From NCBI RefSeq assembly GCF_011386835.1, contig NC_088795.1:105894434-105958433 (forward strand): 64,000 bases of DNA. The letters run 5' to 3'. The stretch's first letter is position 1; each line of letters starts with the position of its first letter. This document shows, one piece after another, positions 1 to 12,723 of the stretch. This DNA comes from Chrysemys picta bellii (Eukaryota; Chordata; Testudines; Emydidae). The position numbers were made by a program, and so were the translations under genes. The notes beneath the pieces are model-generated. The model had not been told where the DNA came from and did no database searches. It saw only the letters and a list, made by a program, of their open reading frames with translations.

Positions 1-387
1 AAGTAAGACAAAGGCCATTTTAGAGAGTTGATCTTCCTCTCCTCACCTCTTTGAGGGTTCTGAGAAATTCTAAACTAAAGAACATAATATCCTTCAGGAA
101 TGTCAATGGTGAGATAACTACGACCACAATCTGTACAACTGTCTTAAACCCTGCTAACAAGCCCCTGCAGAACTAAACTCCCCAGTGTGTCTGAAACATA
201 CAAAAACACACTCTATAGTCCAATCTGTGTTAAGGACCAGACAAAAGGGCATTTCTTCTCTCAAAAGTCTGTCAATATATCTCGGGTTTGGAAAAAAAAA
301 TGTTAAAACTAAAGATATATTGTTTATTACAACTCTTTAGGAGTTGTAATAAACAACAAGATAATGTCATTTATTTTAAACCACATA

Positions 388-567
388 GGGTATGTCTGCA
401 CAGAGGCTGGGAAGTAGACATACATACAAACACTAGCTCTGCTCGAGCTGGCACACTAAAAATAGCAATCTGCTAGAGTGGCACAGGTGGCAGCTTGGGC
501 TAACCACCTGAGTACAATACCACCCAACCCCCTAGGTATGTACTTGGACAGCTAGGTAGACATACCC
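388..567. mobile_element. Small MITE with GGGTATGTCT termini
   Basis: The left end reads GGGTATGTCTGCAC and the right end reads GTAGACATACCC, an imperfect terminal inverted repeat about 11 bp long. The 180-bp body has no open frame of note; the 62-codon frame that overlaps its start is accidental. Similar termini (GGGTATGTCT, GGGTACATCT, GGGCTTGTCC) recur at 15.3, 30.2, 35.6-37.4 and 40.5 kb, so this belongs to a group of nonautonomous DNA transposons. I see no clean target duplication. Superfamily is inferred as Harbinger-like only by analogy with better copies in this window. Confidence 0.55.
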
Positions 568-1014
568 ACAGTGATGGAAGAATATCCACAAAGTCTTGTG
601 CTTCCGTTCATTTCTCCTTCCTCTGGGTGACTTCAATATCTTGCCACTGGCCTGGATATTTTTTTTTTCTTTTTCCTCTTAGCTAGGTTGCGGGGGAAAG
701 ATTCTGTTTTCATGTCCTTGCCTGTGGAGGAAAGGTTTAGCCAGCTGTTAGACCTGTAACTATGGAAGCTACCTTCATCCCCCTCATTCATTATCACTTT
801 TCCCTGGCCTCACTCCTCTCCTAACATGTTCATAATAGCAACATAGCCAGCTCTGGCATGCAGGTAAGCCACAGCTAGGGATAAGGTCCTCATCTCTCCC
901 ACCTCTGACAGCAGCCCTTTTGTATACCAATGTGTATATATTGTTATTCATGGGTGTATAAGAATAGATACCAAGTTACTTGATAGGAAGGTTAGTCTTA
1001 TGGCCAGGTATTGG
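568..1014. other. No recognisable feature
   Basis: AT-rich unique-looking sequence with pyrimidine tracts near 656-680. I see no gene, RNA or repeat that I can support. Confidence 0.6.
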
Positions 1015-1200
1015 CCACAGCCTGGAGAGACATAGGTTCAGTTCTTAACTATATCAGACTTCTTATGTGACCTTGGACAAATCATTTACTTTCTGTGGCT
1101 CGGTTTCCTATTTATTAAATAGGAATAATAGAACTTGCCTTCTTCACAGAGGTGTTATGAGAAAAAATATAGTAAAGATTGTGAGGTGCTCGGATAATGC
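1015..1200 (+). mobile_element. MIR-type SINE
   Basis: The core is the characteristic MIR/CORE-SINE stretch: TGTGACCTTGGACAAATCA, then a CTTTCTGTGGCTCGGTTTCC segment, then a short AT-rich run and a TGAG-rich tail. It is diverged but colinear with the family core. MIR is an ancient tRNA-derived SINE found across amniotes, so this is an old fossil. Ends are approximate. Confidence 0.8.
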
Positions 1201-1254
1201 ATAAATAGACTAGGATAGGAATGCACCTCATATAAATAGCCTAGGATAGGAATG
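1201..1254 (+). repeat. Imperfect tandem duplication, 31-bp period
   Basis: Two 23-bp copies (1201-1223 and 1232-1254) differ by one base and are separated by 8 bases. The unit begins ATAAATAG and ends ATAGGAATG. They sit directly at the 3' edge of the MIR. Confidence 0.85.
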
Positions 1255-4200
1255 GCTTGCAAATGAGATTATAACATGCTATGGCTATGGCAATGACTAT
1301 GCTAATGACTGTGTTAAGCCTCTGAATGGACCGCGTGTAAACTCAATGTTTCTAGAAATCTTAGCAGACTCAGAGTGAGCAAAGTGTTTGTGCAGTAACT
1401 AAAAGAGCTGAACCTTCTCTCCTGACGCCTGCTCTGAGTGCTTAAACATTATAGCTGAGTTTATGTATTTCTTCACAATATCCCTGCCTTGTAAGTTAGT
1501 TTTTATACTTATGTTAATCATGAAAATCATCTAAACAGTTTTCTGCTAATAAAAGCTATTTATCCATCCACTGGAATCTATCTAATGCCATATGTCTACA
1601 TCTATATGGCAAATAAGCTATTAGGTTTAACTATATTCATAGGATATTCTTAGTAAAAATGGTGCTCTCCTTTCACTTTTATAGCTCCTCCCCTACTGTT
1701 AGCGGTTCCACAAGAGGCCTATGAAATAATATCACTAAGGAATAATTGGCACTATATATCTATATATATTTAAAAAATAGAATAAGGATATTATAAAAGG
1801 AACAATCCTAAAATAAAGTTATTCCTGAGTGCACAAAGGCAGCTGCTGTATTGGCACTTGCAATCAATTACTGTACTATAAGGCATTCATTCCTCTAGAA
1901 GACTCTATTATTTTGAAACATAATGCAAAGTCACAGCAGGCGTCATACTGGTGGGCTGTGCATATTGTATCTAAGCCAGACTACAGAGCGTATTAGACAA
2001 ATCAAACTCTGTGTGTATTCTTCAACAAAGTCAACAATCTCTATATATCACTTCAAACCATTTTACCGGATCTCATTGTCAGGAACATGACATTCATTAC
2101 CAGGAACTAAACCCTTCATTAAACAGTTTGACAAAGTCTTTAAAGCAATACTCTAGTATAAACAGAAGAAGTGGAATTAACTTCCAATGGTGAGCTTTTA
2201 AAAGGAATTTATATATATACACATTGTGTAATATATATATAATACGCTATGGCTTTATTGTCATATATGTGTGCCACTTGGTGTAGTATTTTATTCATAT
2301 ACATAGCCATGTACATAGAAACATTAATTTAAATCAGTGACTGTACACACTTGCTTTTACTATACTACAGAAATTCACTAATCTGAATTTAATTAATCTG
2401 TTCTCGTTATAATTCACAAAAAATGTCAATCTCTCCCCATCTCTCAGCAGAGATGTTCAGATGTTGTGAGTTCTCATATTAGGAACATTTCCTTATTTTT
2501 ACAAAATATACTATGGCACATCTACAAGTGTGCTATGAAGTATTAGCACAGGTAATTGAAACTAAATTATCATTGATAAAATAAATGATGAACAAAGTGC
2601 ATTTTGTAACATCTGCCTGATTTTGTGTGTACATATACTCCCTAATTTACAAATTTAGACTCTGATCCTGCAATGGCTGTCTAAAGTGAAACATGTGCAT
2701 AACTTTCAATATTGGGGATTTAAATAATTCACAATGGGTTTCACAGTCATTGGTTCAAATTAATAAGCATACAAATAAAAACTACACAAAGTGGCACACA
2801 TGTATGACAATAAAGTCATTAACTACACGATCATTTCTCAAATAATACAATATCATATCATACAAGATGGATATATAAATTGCTGAGACATGTGATACAT
2901 TGTATTTTTCAGGGTACAGTATTGCCTCACCTATGTTCTGCTCACAAATTTGTCTCTGATAAAACCAACCTTCAAAAAACAGCGTCACCATCAAATATTA
3001 AATTTTCTCCCAAAATTATGCTGACGTGGTGCTGAGGCACCATTAACCCCTCATCAGGATTAGTGGAATGATATCATATAAGAACCGCTACGGCTAGAAC
3101 TTTCCAATGAGACTAAAAGAAGTTGCTTGAAGGTTCCAATATATCAGTCTTAAAATTGCCACATTATTATAAACAGAAAAACCATTCTACATAGTTGTAA
3201 AGGTTTCTAAAATGTCATAGTTATGATTTTCCTTTCCCTCTTGTTTTTATTTAGCTGGAAAGTGGTAGTCAGATCTGAGAGGCAGAGGGATTTGAAAAAT
3301 AATATCAATAAAATTGTTAAAGCTCTTTACATCGTTACTAATATTTGTCTCGGAAAAATATGTGGTGCATACAGACTACATAATGACGTGACATGGTTTA
3401 AAGGATTTAGTGGCATTCATTTGGGATGACCTACATAATTTTGTCATGATTTCACTACTTGTAAGTAATTCAGTCTTCCTAAACTCATGGCAATAAAACT
3501 TTGATAGCATACTACTCCATTACATCTCAATTAGTAAGATATATGGGCTTCATTCTGGGCTGCTTGTGTAAAGTGAGCACTGCAGCTGCAGTTCCACAGG
3601 TAATTCTGGTGCAACCGGCTATATTGTTCCATTCTGAATGTCTAGAAGGTTTTATACCAGAAATGCACAAATGCAGACAGGAGCATCTTTGGCTAACAAT
3701 AGGCTACACCCTTATTCCCAGGTTTATTCTCTGGGCTCAACAGATGAATGATACAGTGTAAAATTTCTTTCAAATGAAATAGCTGAAAACAGAATAAGCC
3801 AATTTAAAAATGAGAATGTGTGTGTGTGTGTGTGTGCATAGCTATATAATATCAAACAGTCATTCATTTAACATTTTTCCATTCTCTTCCTTATAGCATC
3901 TAACCATTTGGCATGTCTGCAAAAAATCCCTTTCTCTCTTCTGCCCAGCGATGTCATGCATGCTTAAATAAATTAACTCTAAGTATTAAAAGAGATCATT
4001 TTATTGTAGATTAATGAAAAATGTTAGAATTAATTTATAATTTGTCTTCCCAGACCAGTAATGTCTATCCAGAGCCAAATGCCTGCAGCTTGCTTTAGTT
4101 TTCATTCTACGGTAAGCCATTCACATTCTTCCAAATTCATTTTCAGAATCTAAGTAGGTCAACCATATCCAAGACACGCCGAAGACTGTCACCTAGATGC

Positions 4201-4564
4201 TTTGGAAATTAAATGGGACAACCCTGTGAGTCTGACACAAAAGACACATTTTTGGAAAGTGGGAGTTGCTTCCTTATGAGAATTTCTTTGCCGTGTTTAA
4301 GGTTAGTGAATGTATTTATGATTTCTACGGCTTTCAGCATCCTTTTGCTCAGACAATGTTCCCAGGTGTTCTTAAAGGTCTTTCTTATGCCCTGTCTCTT
4401 CTTACACTATTGAATTTGGTGAATTTATCTAGTTTAAAGTTCATGTATTATGTATCTATCTTTCTGAGTGGTAATAATGTTGAGAAGTTTTAAGAAAAGA
4501 GGAAATAGAATAATGTATTGTTTTCAGTATGACACCTCTGGGATGCAAACAGTTAAGTTTAAGT
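1255..4564. other. AT-rich gene-free stretch
   Basis: No supported gene. It contains a short (TG)n run at about 3819-3836, TA-rich runs at 1755-1775 and 2205-2245, and several short chance open frames (2011-2193, 2782-2994, 3223-3429, 3501-3761, 4213-4493). None has splice context, homology that I recognise or a compositional shift. Confidence 0.6.
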
Positions 4565-4773
4565 CAGGGGTTCTCAAACTGGGGGTCAGGACCCTTTAGG
4601 GGCTCATGAGGTTTTGCATGGGGGTGTCAGCCTCCACCCCAAACCCCACTTTCGTTCCAGCATTTATAATGGTGTTTAATATATTAAAAAGTGTTTTTAA
4701 TTTATAAGGGGGATTGCACTCAGAGGCATGCTGTGTGAAAGGGGTCACCAGAACAAAAGTTTGAGAACCACTG
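4565..4773. mobile_element. Nonautonomous hAT (Charlie-like) MITE with exact 8-bp TSD
   Basis: The 209-bp element starts CAGGGGTTCTCAAACT and ends AGTTTGAGAACCACTG, a near-perfect 16-bp terminal inverted repeat of the kind known for Charlie-type hAT elements. An 8-bp target duplication GTTTAAGT occupies 4557-4564 and 4774-4781 exactly, as expected for the hAT superfamily. The body is too short to encode a transposase. Confidence 0.93.
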
Positions 4774-4781
4774 GTTTAAGT

Positions 4782-5588
4782 TGTGTCATACTCTTCAATG
4801 TCCTCTCCCGTACCTATTTATGGCATTTGTTAAAATATTTTTCATAATAAAAAGATAATGTGGGGGGGAAACCTGTTTTCAGAAGTTTATAGCTCTTACC
4901 TAAAATTCCCCCTTTGCCAAATCTGGCCAAGATCTCACAGTTCAGGATCAGAGCTCTGAGTTATAAAATGTAGAAGTTAGTTAGGGCATAAGCCAGCAAC
5001 TGTGTTCCACCTTCTCAGCATACCTGTTCATCAGAAGCTTCAGTCTTTCAGAAAAGCCACCCCAACCATATTTATATTAAGGCATAGGGACAGATCCTCA
5101 GCAAACATCTCTTCATCTCTTCATTGACTTCAGAGGACTGATTGTAAATTTACAATGGCTGAACATGTAGCTCCAATAATCTAGCATGTATAATATATAT
5201 TCATCTTTTTACTATAGCAGACATAGAAATATATATATATTTCTATGTGTGTGTGTGTGTGTATGTCTAAATCTGTAATATTAAAAAGATTAATAATCAA
5301 TATTAAAAATATAAAGAAAAGCTATTGTATTTACAGAAAGTCATAGTTATACATTTTTTATAGTAAAAGTAATATTTATATAATGCTATATACAAGGAAG
5401 TGTATAGTTGCTGGAGGAAACATAACTTTAAATATCCTGCCTTTTTAACCATAGTGTTGCATTAACATCTAGTATTTCTTTTTGTTTTTACTTTTCTTTC
5501 TATTTTAAGTTGTGCAATGAATACGTAAAAAGATTATTGACGCCCATACTACACACTTCTGATGTCCAAACTTTGTTCACAGGAGTTG
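4782..5588. other. Gene-free AT-rich stretch
   Basis: No gene seen. It holds a TA run followed by (GT)n around 5230-5262 that partly forms an inverted AT-rich hairpin (ATAGAAATATATATATATTTCTAT). Confidence 0.6.
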
Positions 5589-5798
5589 TCAGCAATGAAT
5601 TTTGACAGGAACACTTTGTGCAGAATTTAGAAATAATGAATGTAGATTCTGAACCAAACTTTTTTCAGGTTGGAATCCATTGGGGTTTGGCACAATGCCA
5701 TTTCTGTGAGGAATAACACCACCAAATCCAGGGAGATTGTCATCTCTCACCAGACCTCTCCAGGGGAGAGAAGGGAAAAGCTCCTCATCATGGACAAC
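5589..5798 (-). CDS. Candidate 3'-terminal coding exon of an unidentified gene
   Basis: Read on the minus strand, a textbook splice acceptor (long CT-rich tract ending TTTCTTTCAG) immediately precedes 5798. From the first base, a phase-0 frame stays open for 69 codons and ends in TGA at 5589-5591. The peptide starts VVHDEELFPSLPWRGLV, is rich in Pro, Gly and Asn in the middle, and ends SVPVKIHC. It does not overlap any transposon that I can recognise, and base composition is less AT-rich than the surroundings. I do not recognise the protein. No obvious AATAAA follows within about 150 bp. It could be a real last exon, a conserved noncoding element, or chance. Confidence 0.35.
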   Translation of the reverse strand, partial: VVHDEELFPSLPWRGLVRDDNLPGFGGVIPHRNGIVPNPNGFQPEKSLVQNLHSLFLNSAQSVPVKIHC

Positions 5799-8650
5799 CT
5801 GAAAGAAAAGGAGGAGAGATTGACTTGACAAAAGAGACATGCACTTGCGCAAAACCAACAAGTTGAAGAGCTGACATGGTCATTCCACCACTTCTCTATA
5901 TATTTCTTCAACACTTGCACTATTATTGTGCCTAATTCTGCAGTTTTTATATTTCAGTTCTGGCTTTCTGCATGCTCATGGCTGTGTATAATTTTATAAT
6001 GTTGGTGCTGGCTTTGTGTATGTCCCATGCTCTGTGTATTTTTTTTTAATGTTGATGCTAACTATACAATACTTAATTGAACTTTAAGTAGCTTAAGATA
6101 TTTGAATGAACTTTAAAATACTCTCAGATCCAGAGTGACTCTGTTTAGCAACAAAAATTGGAATATTATCCAAAACCTATAGAATCAGAGTTCCAAAAAA
6201 CTCTTGTCCAGATTCTAATGCCCTGACTCACACTGAGTAGTAACTTTGTCAACAGGTGAGTCTACTGAAGTTAACATGAGTTAAAGTGGAAGAAATTGGC
6301 CATCTGGTGTTATTTACAATCCCAAAATAGCTCCCTGTCTCTGTAATAGGCTGAACTATGGGTATTTAAAAATCTGGATCCAGAGCACAACCATGTGCCT
6401 GCAATCAGAAAATGTACAGACTGTTTCACTCTAGGGCCTGCTGCAGTGCTAATCTTTCCAAAAGACACACAGAAAGGGAAAGGAGGCATTTTGGCCCAGA
6501 TCTCAAAAGTATTGAGGACCCTATGTCCTAGTGGGGTCTAGGCACTTCAAAATCTTTGAGGATCTGTGTTTCAGATACTCTGGTGATGAAGGTGATATAA
6601 GAATCTATGTAGAATGGAATAAGCATGGCCCTATGATCTGCTCTCTGCACAGGTGCCCACAGCTGCCCTACAGTGGAAGAACCCATATTGCACCTTTTCA
6701 AAAGGAATAGTTGTGCCCAGACTCCCTCCATCCTCCCAGAGAAAGTGTGCTTGCCTCTAGCACAATGCTTATGGGACAGGCCACTGAAGTAGTCTGTCTG
6801 CCGAGCCCCATCCCTGAGAGCTGAGGGTAAGAATCACAATTAAGCCCACAATAAGCAGAAATTTTAATCACTAATTTCATAAAATGCCAAAAACCTGTTA
6901 ACAGAACTCACTTATGGGCTTCAAATGTATTCAAACATAGCAAACTCCATTTAATAGTCTAGATTGCTTTAAAAGACCCGCAACAATGATTAAATGTTAA
7001 AACAACTTCTTTCCAGGGAGTTTGTCATGGTTTAAAATATTAGTGTTCTGTATTATGAAATAACTTGAGAAAATTATGGGAAGGGTTAAAGCCCTCAATG
7101 ATTTATCTAATAAACTGCTAATAGATTAATTATTCATTCTATTGTGTTAATGGATTTTGTTATTGGATAATGGTGCCCTAATTGTGAATGGAATAATAAT
7201 AATAAAAAAAAACCACAGCTTACTGGCAGGCATAAGAGAGGGAAATCACAAACAGAATAGCGGTCTGAGTGCTGCTGTTTGAGATAATTATGCACCTCAG
7301 GTCAAGCAATCAGTTTTGAACTTAAGGGCTGCTTATCTATTTTTTTTTCTTTTGTAAGGGAAGTTTTATCAGGGGTTGTTTATACATGGATTTTGATTCT
7401 GGTTATGCCTTTCAGAATGTTTGGGTATGAAAATGTGTGTATGAGAAAGAGAGACTCTATTTCATGCTACAGTATTTGTGCAGTTATTTGGTTGCTGGCA
7501 GTGGCAGAAGGAGAAAAAGAATCATTTTGGCAGAATAGTGATCAACATGGGAATCTAATACTATACTGATCTTCTAATTTTCAGGAGATAGTCTGGGGTG
7601 GAGAGAGTTTAGATTTATTTTTTATATCTGTAATTTGTCCTAATCTTTGTTCTGTACTTTTTGTCTTTGTTCTAAAATAAATGTGAACAGAGAGAGAAAA
7701 TACAAGACTCAATTCCAGGACTATTAGAAAAATCATACAGATATTTTACAAGCTCTGTATTGAGTTTTCAACATAAATTCTACATTAGATGTGGATATTT
7801 CTTTTTCTAAAATAGTTAGACAAAATACAGTAATGTATAAGGAGATAGTGGGACTAGTTGGTCTCTTCCTTTTCTAATTTATTTAATTTTTTAAAAAAAT
7901 TAGAAAAACACTCTAATGTTTTGCAAATCCTGCGTTCAATATATTCTTTCACTTTACTTAAATAGAACATATTTCAATTGTCCTGAAAACAAGACATATT
8001 CTATATCAGACATATGGGTATTTCAGAAATCAGTGCTATTTTACATTCCTTCTCTCTTCTTTTGCAGAATATCTTGCATGGGGAACAGTGAAATCTGTAC
8101 ATTGCTTCCAACAAGGAGTATAACTACCCCAAGTGATGAGGAAACAGACCATCTAATGGAATCTGAAATGTATGTGCATGGGATTTTATATATATACATA
8201 TATATACACACACACACACACACACATTTGCAGATAAAAACTATATTACATTGTACATCAGCTTGACTGACTATACACTAGTAATTTAGGGGTAAAAAAT
8301 ACTATGGGGCTCTTGAAATTGTTCCCCAAACAAGTAAATTAATGAAACTCTATGGCCCATATTTATACAAGAAGTTAGATTAGATGATGGCTTCAAAATC
8401 TATACATTTATGAAAAGTATCACAAAGCTAGGTAACTCAGAATTAAAGATAAACTTGAAAAAGAAATTCCGATATGTTAAGGTATGGAAGTACATGGTTA
8501 ATTCACTCAAACTATCCTATCTTTGTCCACTAGTGATGTTATGCAATAACAATGACATTATAGTGCATACTGAAGTTTGCAATTCCAGGTTAGTTTAAAC
8601 TGATTTTTTTTTCTGCCAAACACTATCCACCTGTGATATCAAAATATTAC
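5799..8650. other. Gene-free stretch, with a TA/CA microsatellite
   Basis: I see no gene or classified repeat. At about 8188-8226 a (TA)n run passes into (CA)n, which creates the low-complexity C-terminus of an 8041-8223 minus-strand frame and of a 7916-8266 plus-strand frame; both are spurious. Confidence 0.6.
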
Positions 8651-8654
8651 TCAC

Positions 8655-8851
8655 AGTAGACTGCAAATCTGTGATCTTCCTTCTCCTTTCTCACGTAATC
8701 TGGTATCAGTGAAATAGTTAATGAAGATGTTGCCGTTTATATTGTCATCACCTGGCATCTGAAAGAACACTCTGAGATTAATGGGGAAGTTGTCTGAGTT
8801 GTTGATGTAGTCTCTGCGCAGCATTCCACTGTTTACCCCTGTTTCAGGTTC
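8655..8851 (-). other. Weak candidate exon or conserved element
   Basis: On the minus strand a frame stays open over roughly 195 bp, with a good donor-like GTGAGT at 8654-8649. Local composition is less AT-rich than the neighbours. The frame includes RRDYINNSDNFP and GDDNINGNIFINYF. The upstream acceptor is poor in this frame, and its phase does not join directly to the 5.7-kb candidate. I do not recognise the product. Chance openness is a serious alternative. Confidence 0.2.
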
Positions 8852-8973
8852 TCAAGATTTAGTCTGCAGTCATAAAGGCATAGAGATTTACTGTAAAAAT
8901 AAAAAAGAAAAGTTTGGATTCTGGTTAAAAAATAGCCAGCTTAAAATAAAATAAATAAAAGAATAGTCTTGAG

Positions 8974-9036
8974 ACCCAGATCCTCAAAGGCATTGAGATG
9001 CCTAGCTCCCATGGATTTCCCTTTGAGGATATGGGC
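8974..9036. repeat. Short palindromic foldback repeat
   Basis: CCCAGATCCTCAAAGG at the left is complemented imperfectly by CCCTTTGAGGATATGGGCC at the right. The same type of foldback (CCAGATCC...GGATCTGG) recurs at 57530-57578. These are short fossil palindromes common in sauropsid DNA; class unknown. Confidence 0.55.
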
Positions 9037-10087
9037 CTGAGTGACCAACCCAGGGTGACCTAGCCCAATTTGAGCCCTGCCTATCACCATCTACAGAAGG
9101 TCAGTTCAAAATGCTTTAACCATCTACACCTGACTGTAAAATTATCTCTTAGCCATCTGTACATACTTTACTACACAGAATGAGAAGAGAGATTTTTGGC
9201 AGATGTATTAAAGCTTCTCAGTTAGGGGAAAAATATTTTCTGTTTGAATATTTCATAGTATCTTGCTTTTCATTTTCAAAACATAATTGAGTTCCATGAG
9301 GGATTTGGAACACCTTCACAGTATAATAAAAATCACTAATGAGTACACTAGACAGGAATGTTATTTATTCAAATACCTGCTTCCTGCTGATCTGCTGGAA
9401 TGACCAAACTCTTGTTTGGAATATGTCTGCCCATGTGGGACTTCAGTGTAAAAAATAATAATAATAAAAAATTCTTCCTATTTCAGATATGAAAGTGTAA
9501 ATATAATACCACAGTACAAAAGACTTCAACATGTATGAAAGAACTGAGTAAAATCTCATTGGTTCCTGCAAGTAAGGATATTTATTTTTTAAATAATGTT
9601 AGTGATAAATGGTTGCAGTGTTTGCTCTGATTAGATTTAACTTTGAATAATTCAATATCTATTGAAAATCAATGGGAATTGGGCACTTTTAACAGGGTGG
9701 CTTGCCCATGGGCTGAAGAGCCTGAGGCTAAACCAACCCTGATTATGAGATGAGCCTCCCCTGAAGGGAATTAGATGCTTTAAGATAAAAGGTAGCAGGA
9801 AGCTGCAGAGCTGTGACTGGTGGAGGGGGAAAAAAGAGTAAGGAAATAAGGCCAGAGCGGAAACTGGTGGCTTCAGGTAGAGCTTATGATTTTAGATGTT
9901 GTTAGATTATTTTTTTGGTTAAGGACTGACTGTGTATTTAGTAGATGTCACAGTGCTATTCAAGAACAGGAACCCAGCCTTCCATGATGCCTGAGCTCGA
10001 AAGGTAGAGAAATATGCCCCTATGGCTGAAACCTTGAGAGCTAAGGGTTACCAGGTCCAGACACACACACTGATAGTCAGAGCCTTA
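9037..10087. other. No recognisable feature
   Basis: AT-rich sequence without a supportable gene; a short AATAATAATAA run lies near 9455-9470. Confidence 0.6.
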
Positions 10088-10383
10088 GGGTACGTCTTCA
10101 CTTACCGGAGGGTCCGGCGGCAGGCAATCAATGTTCTGGGATCGATTTATCACGTCTGGTTAAGACGTGATAAATCGATCCCGGATCGATCCCGGAAGTG
10201 CTCGCCGTCGACGCCGGTACTCCAGCTCGGCGAGAGGAGTACGCGGCATCGATGGGGGAGCCTCCGTGCCGCGTCTGGACCCGCGGTAAGTTCGGACTAA
10301 GGTACTTCGAATTCAGCTACGTTATTAATGTAGCTGAATTTGCGTACCTTAGTCCGAAGTGGGGGCTTAGTGAAGACCAGGCC
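10088..10383. mobile_element. CpG-rich Harbinger-type MITE, copy 1
   Basis: The element begins GGGTACGTCTTCACT and ends AGTGAAGACCAGGCC. It is flanked by TTA (10085-10087) and TTT (10384-10386), a degraded 3-bp duplication of the kind made by PIF/Harbinger elements. It has two strong subterminal hairpins: a perfect 20-bp stem with a 5-base loop at 10138-10182, and a compound palindrome at 10291-10358. CpG density is far above the surroundings. A second copy in inverse orientation lies at 25795-26079. The open frames 10022-10641 on both strands are by-products of its GC content. Confidence 0.82.
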
Positions 10384-12723
10384 TTTGGCACATGAGACCC
10401 CAATAACAAGTGAGTGCTGAGAGAATGCGGAATCGGTCAACATTACACTCGGCTGGTGTGGCAACTCATGATGTCGGACACCATCAGGTGATCGAGGGAC
10501 ATCTACATAGAACACATCACTGGACATCAGCAATGCCAGGAGGGATGAGCTGGAGTGCTGATGAGAAGCGCAGTCAGGAAAGTAACAAATATTTTCCTCA
10601 TGGACTGTATTTTCTAAATGGACAACCAACCTAATTCTCATTTACTGAGGGACAATCTCCACTCAATATTTTGCTTTCCACAACCAAATCCCTGTATAAC
10701 TTTTCATGAGTATTCAGATTCTAATATCTAAACTGTATTGTTAAATCTATTCACCTAAATTTGGGCTATTGCTGATTATGTACTCTATGTATCATATGAC
10801 TTTTAAGAAACTAACTTTGTATTTGTGGATAATCTAGCACTATACCCAGATGTGCAGACACTCTTTTTCCAACCTATGTATTATATTTTTTTAACATTAG
10901 TTTTAACAAAATTTTAACATTTAAATCAACCCCAAAATGGGTGCTATAAACCTCAACAAAGACTCTCTGCAGTGCCTAAAGGACCTGTAGGAGGGGGGCT
11001 ACTATAGGCAGGGCACTGCAGAGGCACCCCAGACTGCATGGGGTTGCTTAAGTGGCCACTGCTAGAGCCCCTGGATCCCTCATTCTCCTTTGAGAATTCC
11101 AGCTTTTAACCTTTAGTCAGCAAAACAGTTAAGCTTGTGCTTAGCTAAATCAAAACCTTGTTGCTTGTGAAAGTGATTTGCTAGCACTAGATCCTTACAG
11201 GCATAATGTATGCAAGTGCTGCATACTGATTTTTTTGTGTGGTTATGCCAATTTTCCTCACTAGTGACTGGGAAAATCTATTTTATTCCAGTCTGGCCTT
11301 TTCCAAGTAAAAACTACCAGAGATGATGAAATACATGGTGATTCTGTAATATCAAGTATACACTGGGTAGTAGATTAAATGAATCAAGCTGTGGGCTAAT
11401 ACAGGAAGCTAATGTATGAACCCACTGTACTACCTAGCAACTATTTTGCAGCATTTTTTTTGAAATTACAGTACATGGTTACTTAGTGAGTCATTAGCAT
11501 AACTCAAGCCTGAGAGGGTTTCAGTTTAAAGCTGTGTTTTACTTATTCTAGTTCAGGTGTCGTATAAACTACCTGAACATAGTTGTTAGAATATAAGGAC
11601 ATTTAATGATAATATTACTTTGTACTAATTAGAAGATCTCTGCTAACTTGGTGCAAATACAAAGTATCAAGATTTTTTTTGATATTACACTCTCTGACCC
11701 TGTTGAAATCTAACTGCTACTATCTAATAAAATACTTCCATTATTGTGAGATTTTTCTCTTTGCTGTGAAAGCACTGCTTGCCCTTTAAGAATTGTGCTG
11801 CCTCAGAATATCAGTTGTGCTGAAATACTTCATGCTGTAATGAGTTCATTGTGAACTATAATAAATAAGAATGCATCCCACAAAGGCAACTGGAGGATGG
11901 GGGTGGGGGGGAGGAGTAAGTATGATCCAAAGATCAAGAGACCTGTAAATTGTCAGCAGATTGATGATACTCTATCCCCTGCTTAGAAACAATCTTGCCA
12001 AGAGCTGAACAATGAGAGGATAAACCTTGAGTGTTGTGGTTTAATATAGTTATAAATGTAAACCATTTTACAGACATAATGTCTACTTGATGCAATAATC
12101 TATTAATTAAACACATAGATAATAGTTATTCAACACTCAGCCATGAGCTTTGTGTGTCATCATTCATGGTCAAATACTATTCTACTTATTTTTGTAGTCT
12201 TTATACAAACAGCACTTTCATTCTGTTAAACAGAATGAAAAAAGCCAAGGTCGATTCTATAGCCCCCAAAGTTAACAGACAAGCATTTTTAGAAACAATT
12301 TAATTTATTATTTATCCAGCAAGTAACCCCTATTTTATAAGTATAGGGAGATCAGACTGAAGAATTGTACCTCTGATTCTATAATAGTCTGTTTTCAAGA
12401 TTTTCATGCTACAGTGCTTCCTTCTCTCCTTAATTACTGCTCCTTGTTGCTAAAAAAACAAGTTACAAATTGAGGCAAAATTGCAAAACAAGTTTATTCT
12501 TAAATCTTAAGTGTTTAAAATATTCACTGGGTATTATAAAACACTAAATATGAAATACATAGTCCCATTATGCAGTGAACCACTGCTAGCAAGAGAGAAC
12601 ACAATTCCTCTGGTTTGAATTGTTTTCACTTATGTGGCCCTGTAAGCAGAAAGAAAAACACTCTATATAAACAAAGACAACGATGCAAACATTTTATTAA
12701 CCAAAACAATTGAAAAGTCATTT
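10384..12723. other. Gene-free stretch
   Basis: No supported gene or repeat. There is a purine/G-rich run near 11892-11915 and otherwise AT-rich sequence. Confidence 0.55.

Noticed and set aside
10022..10641. Cluster of Arg-rich frames
   Set aside because: Produced by the CpG-rich Harbinger-type MITE.
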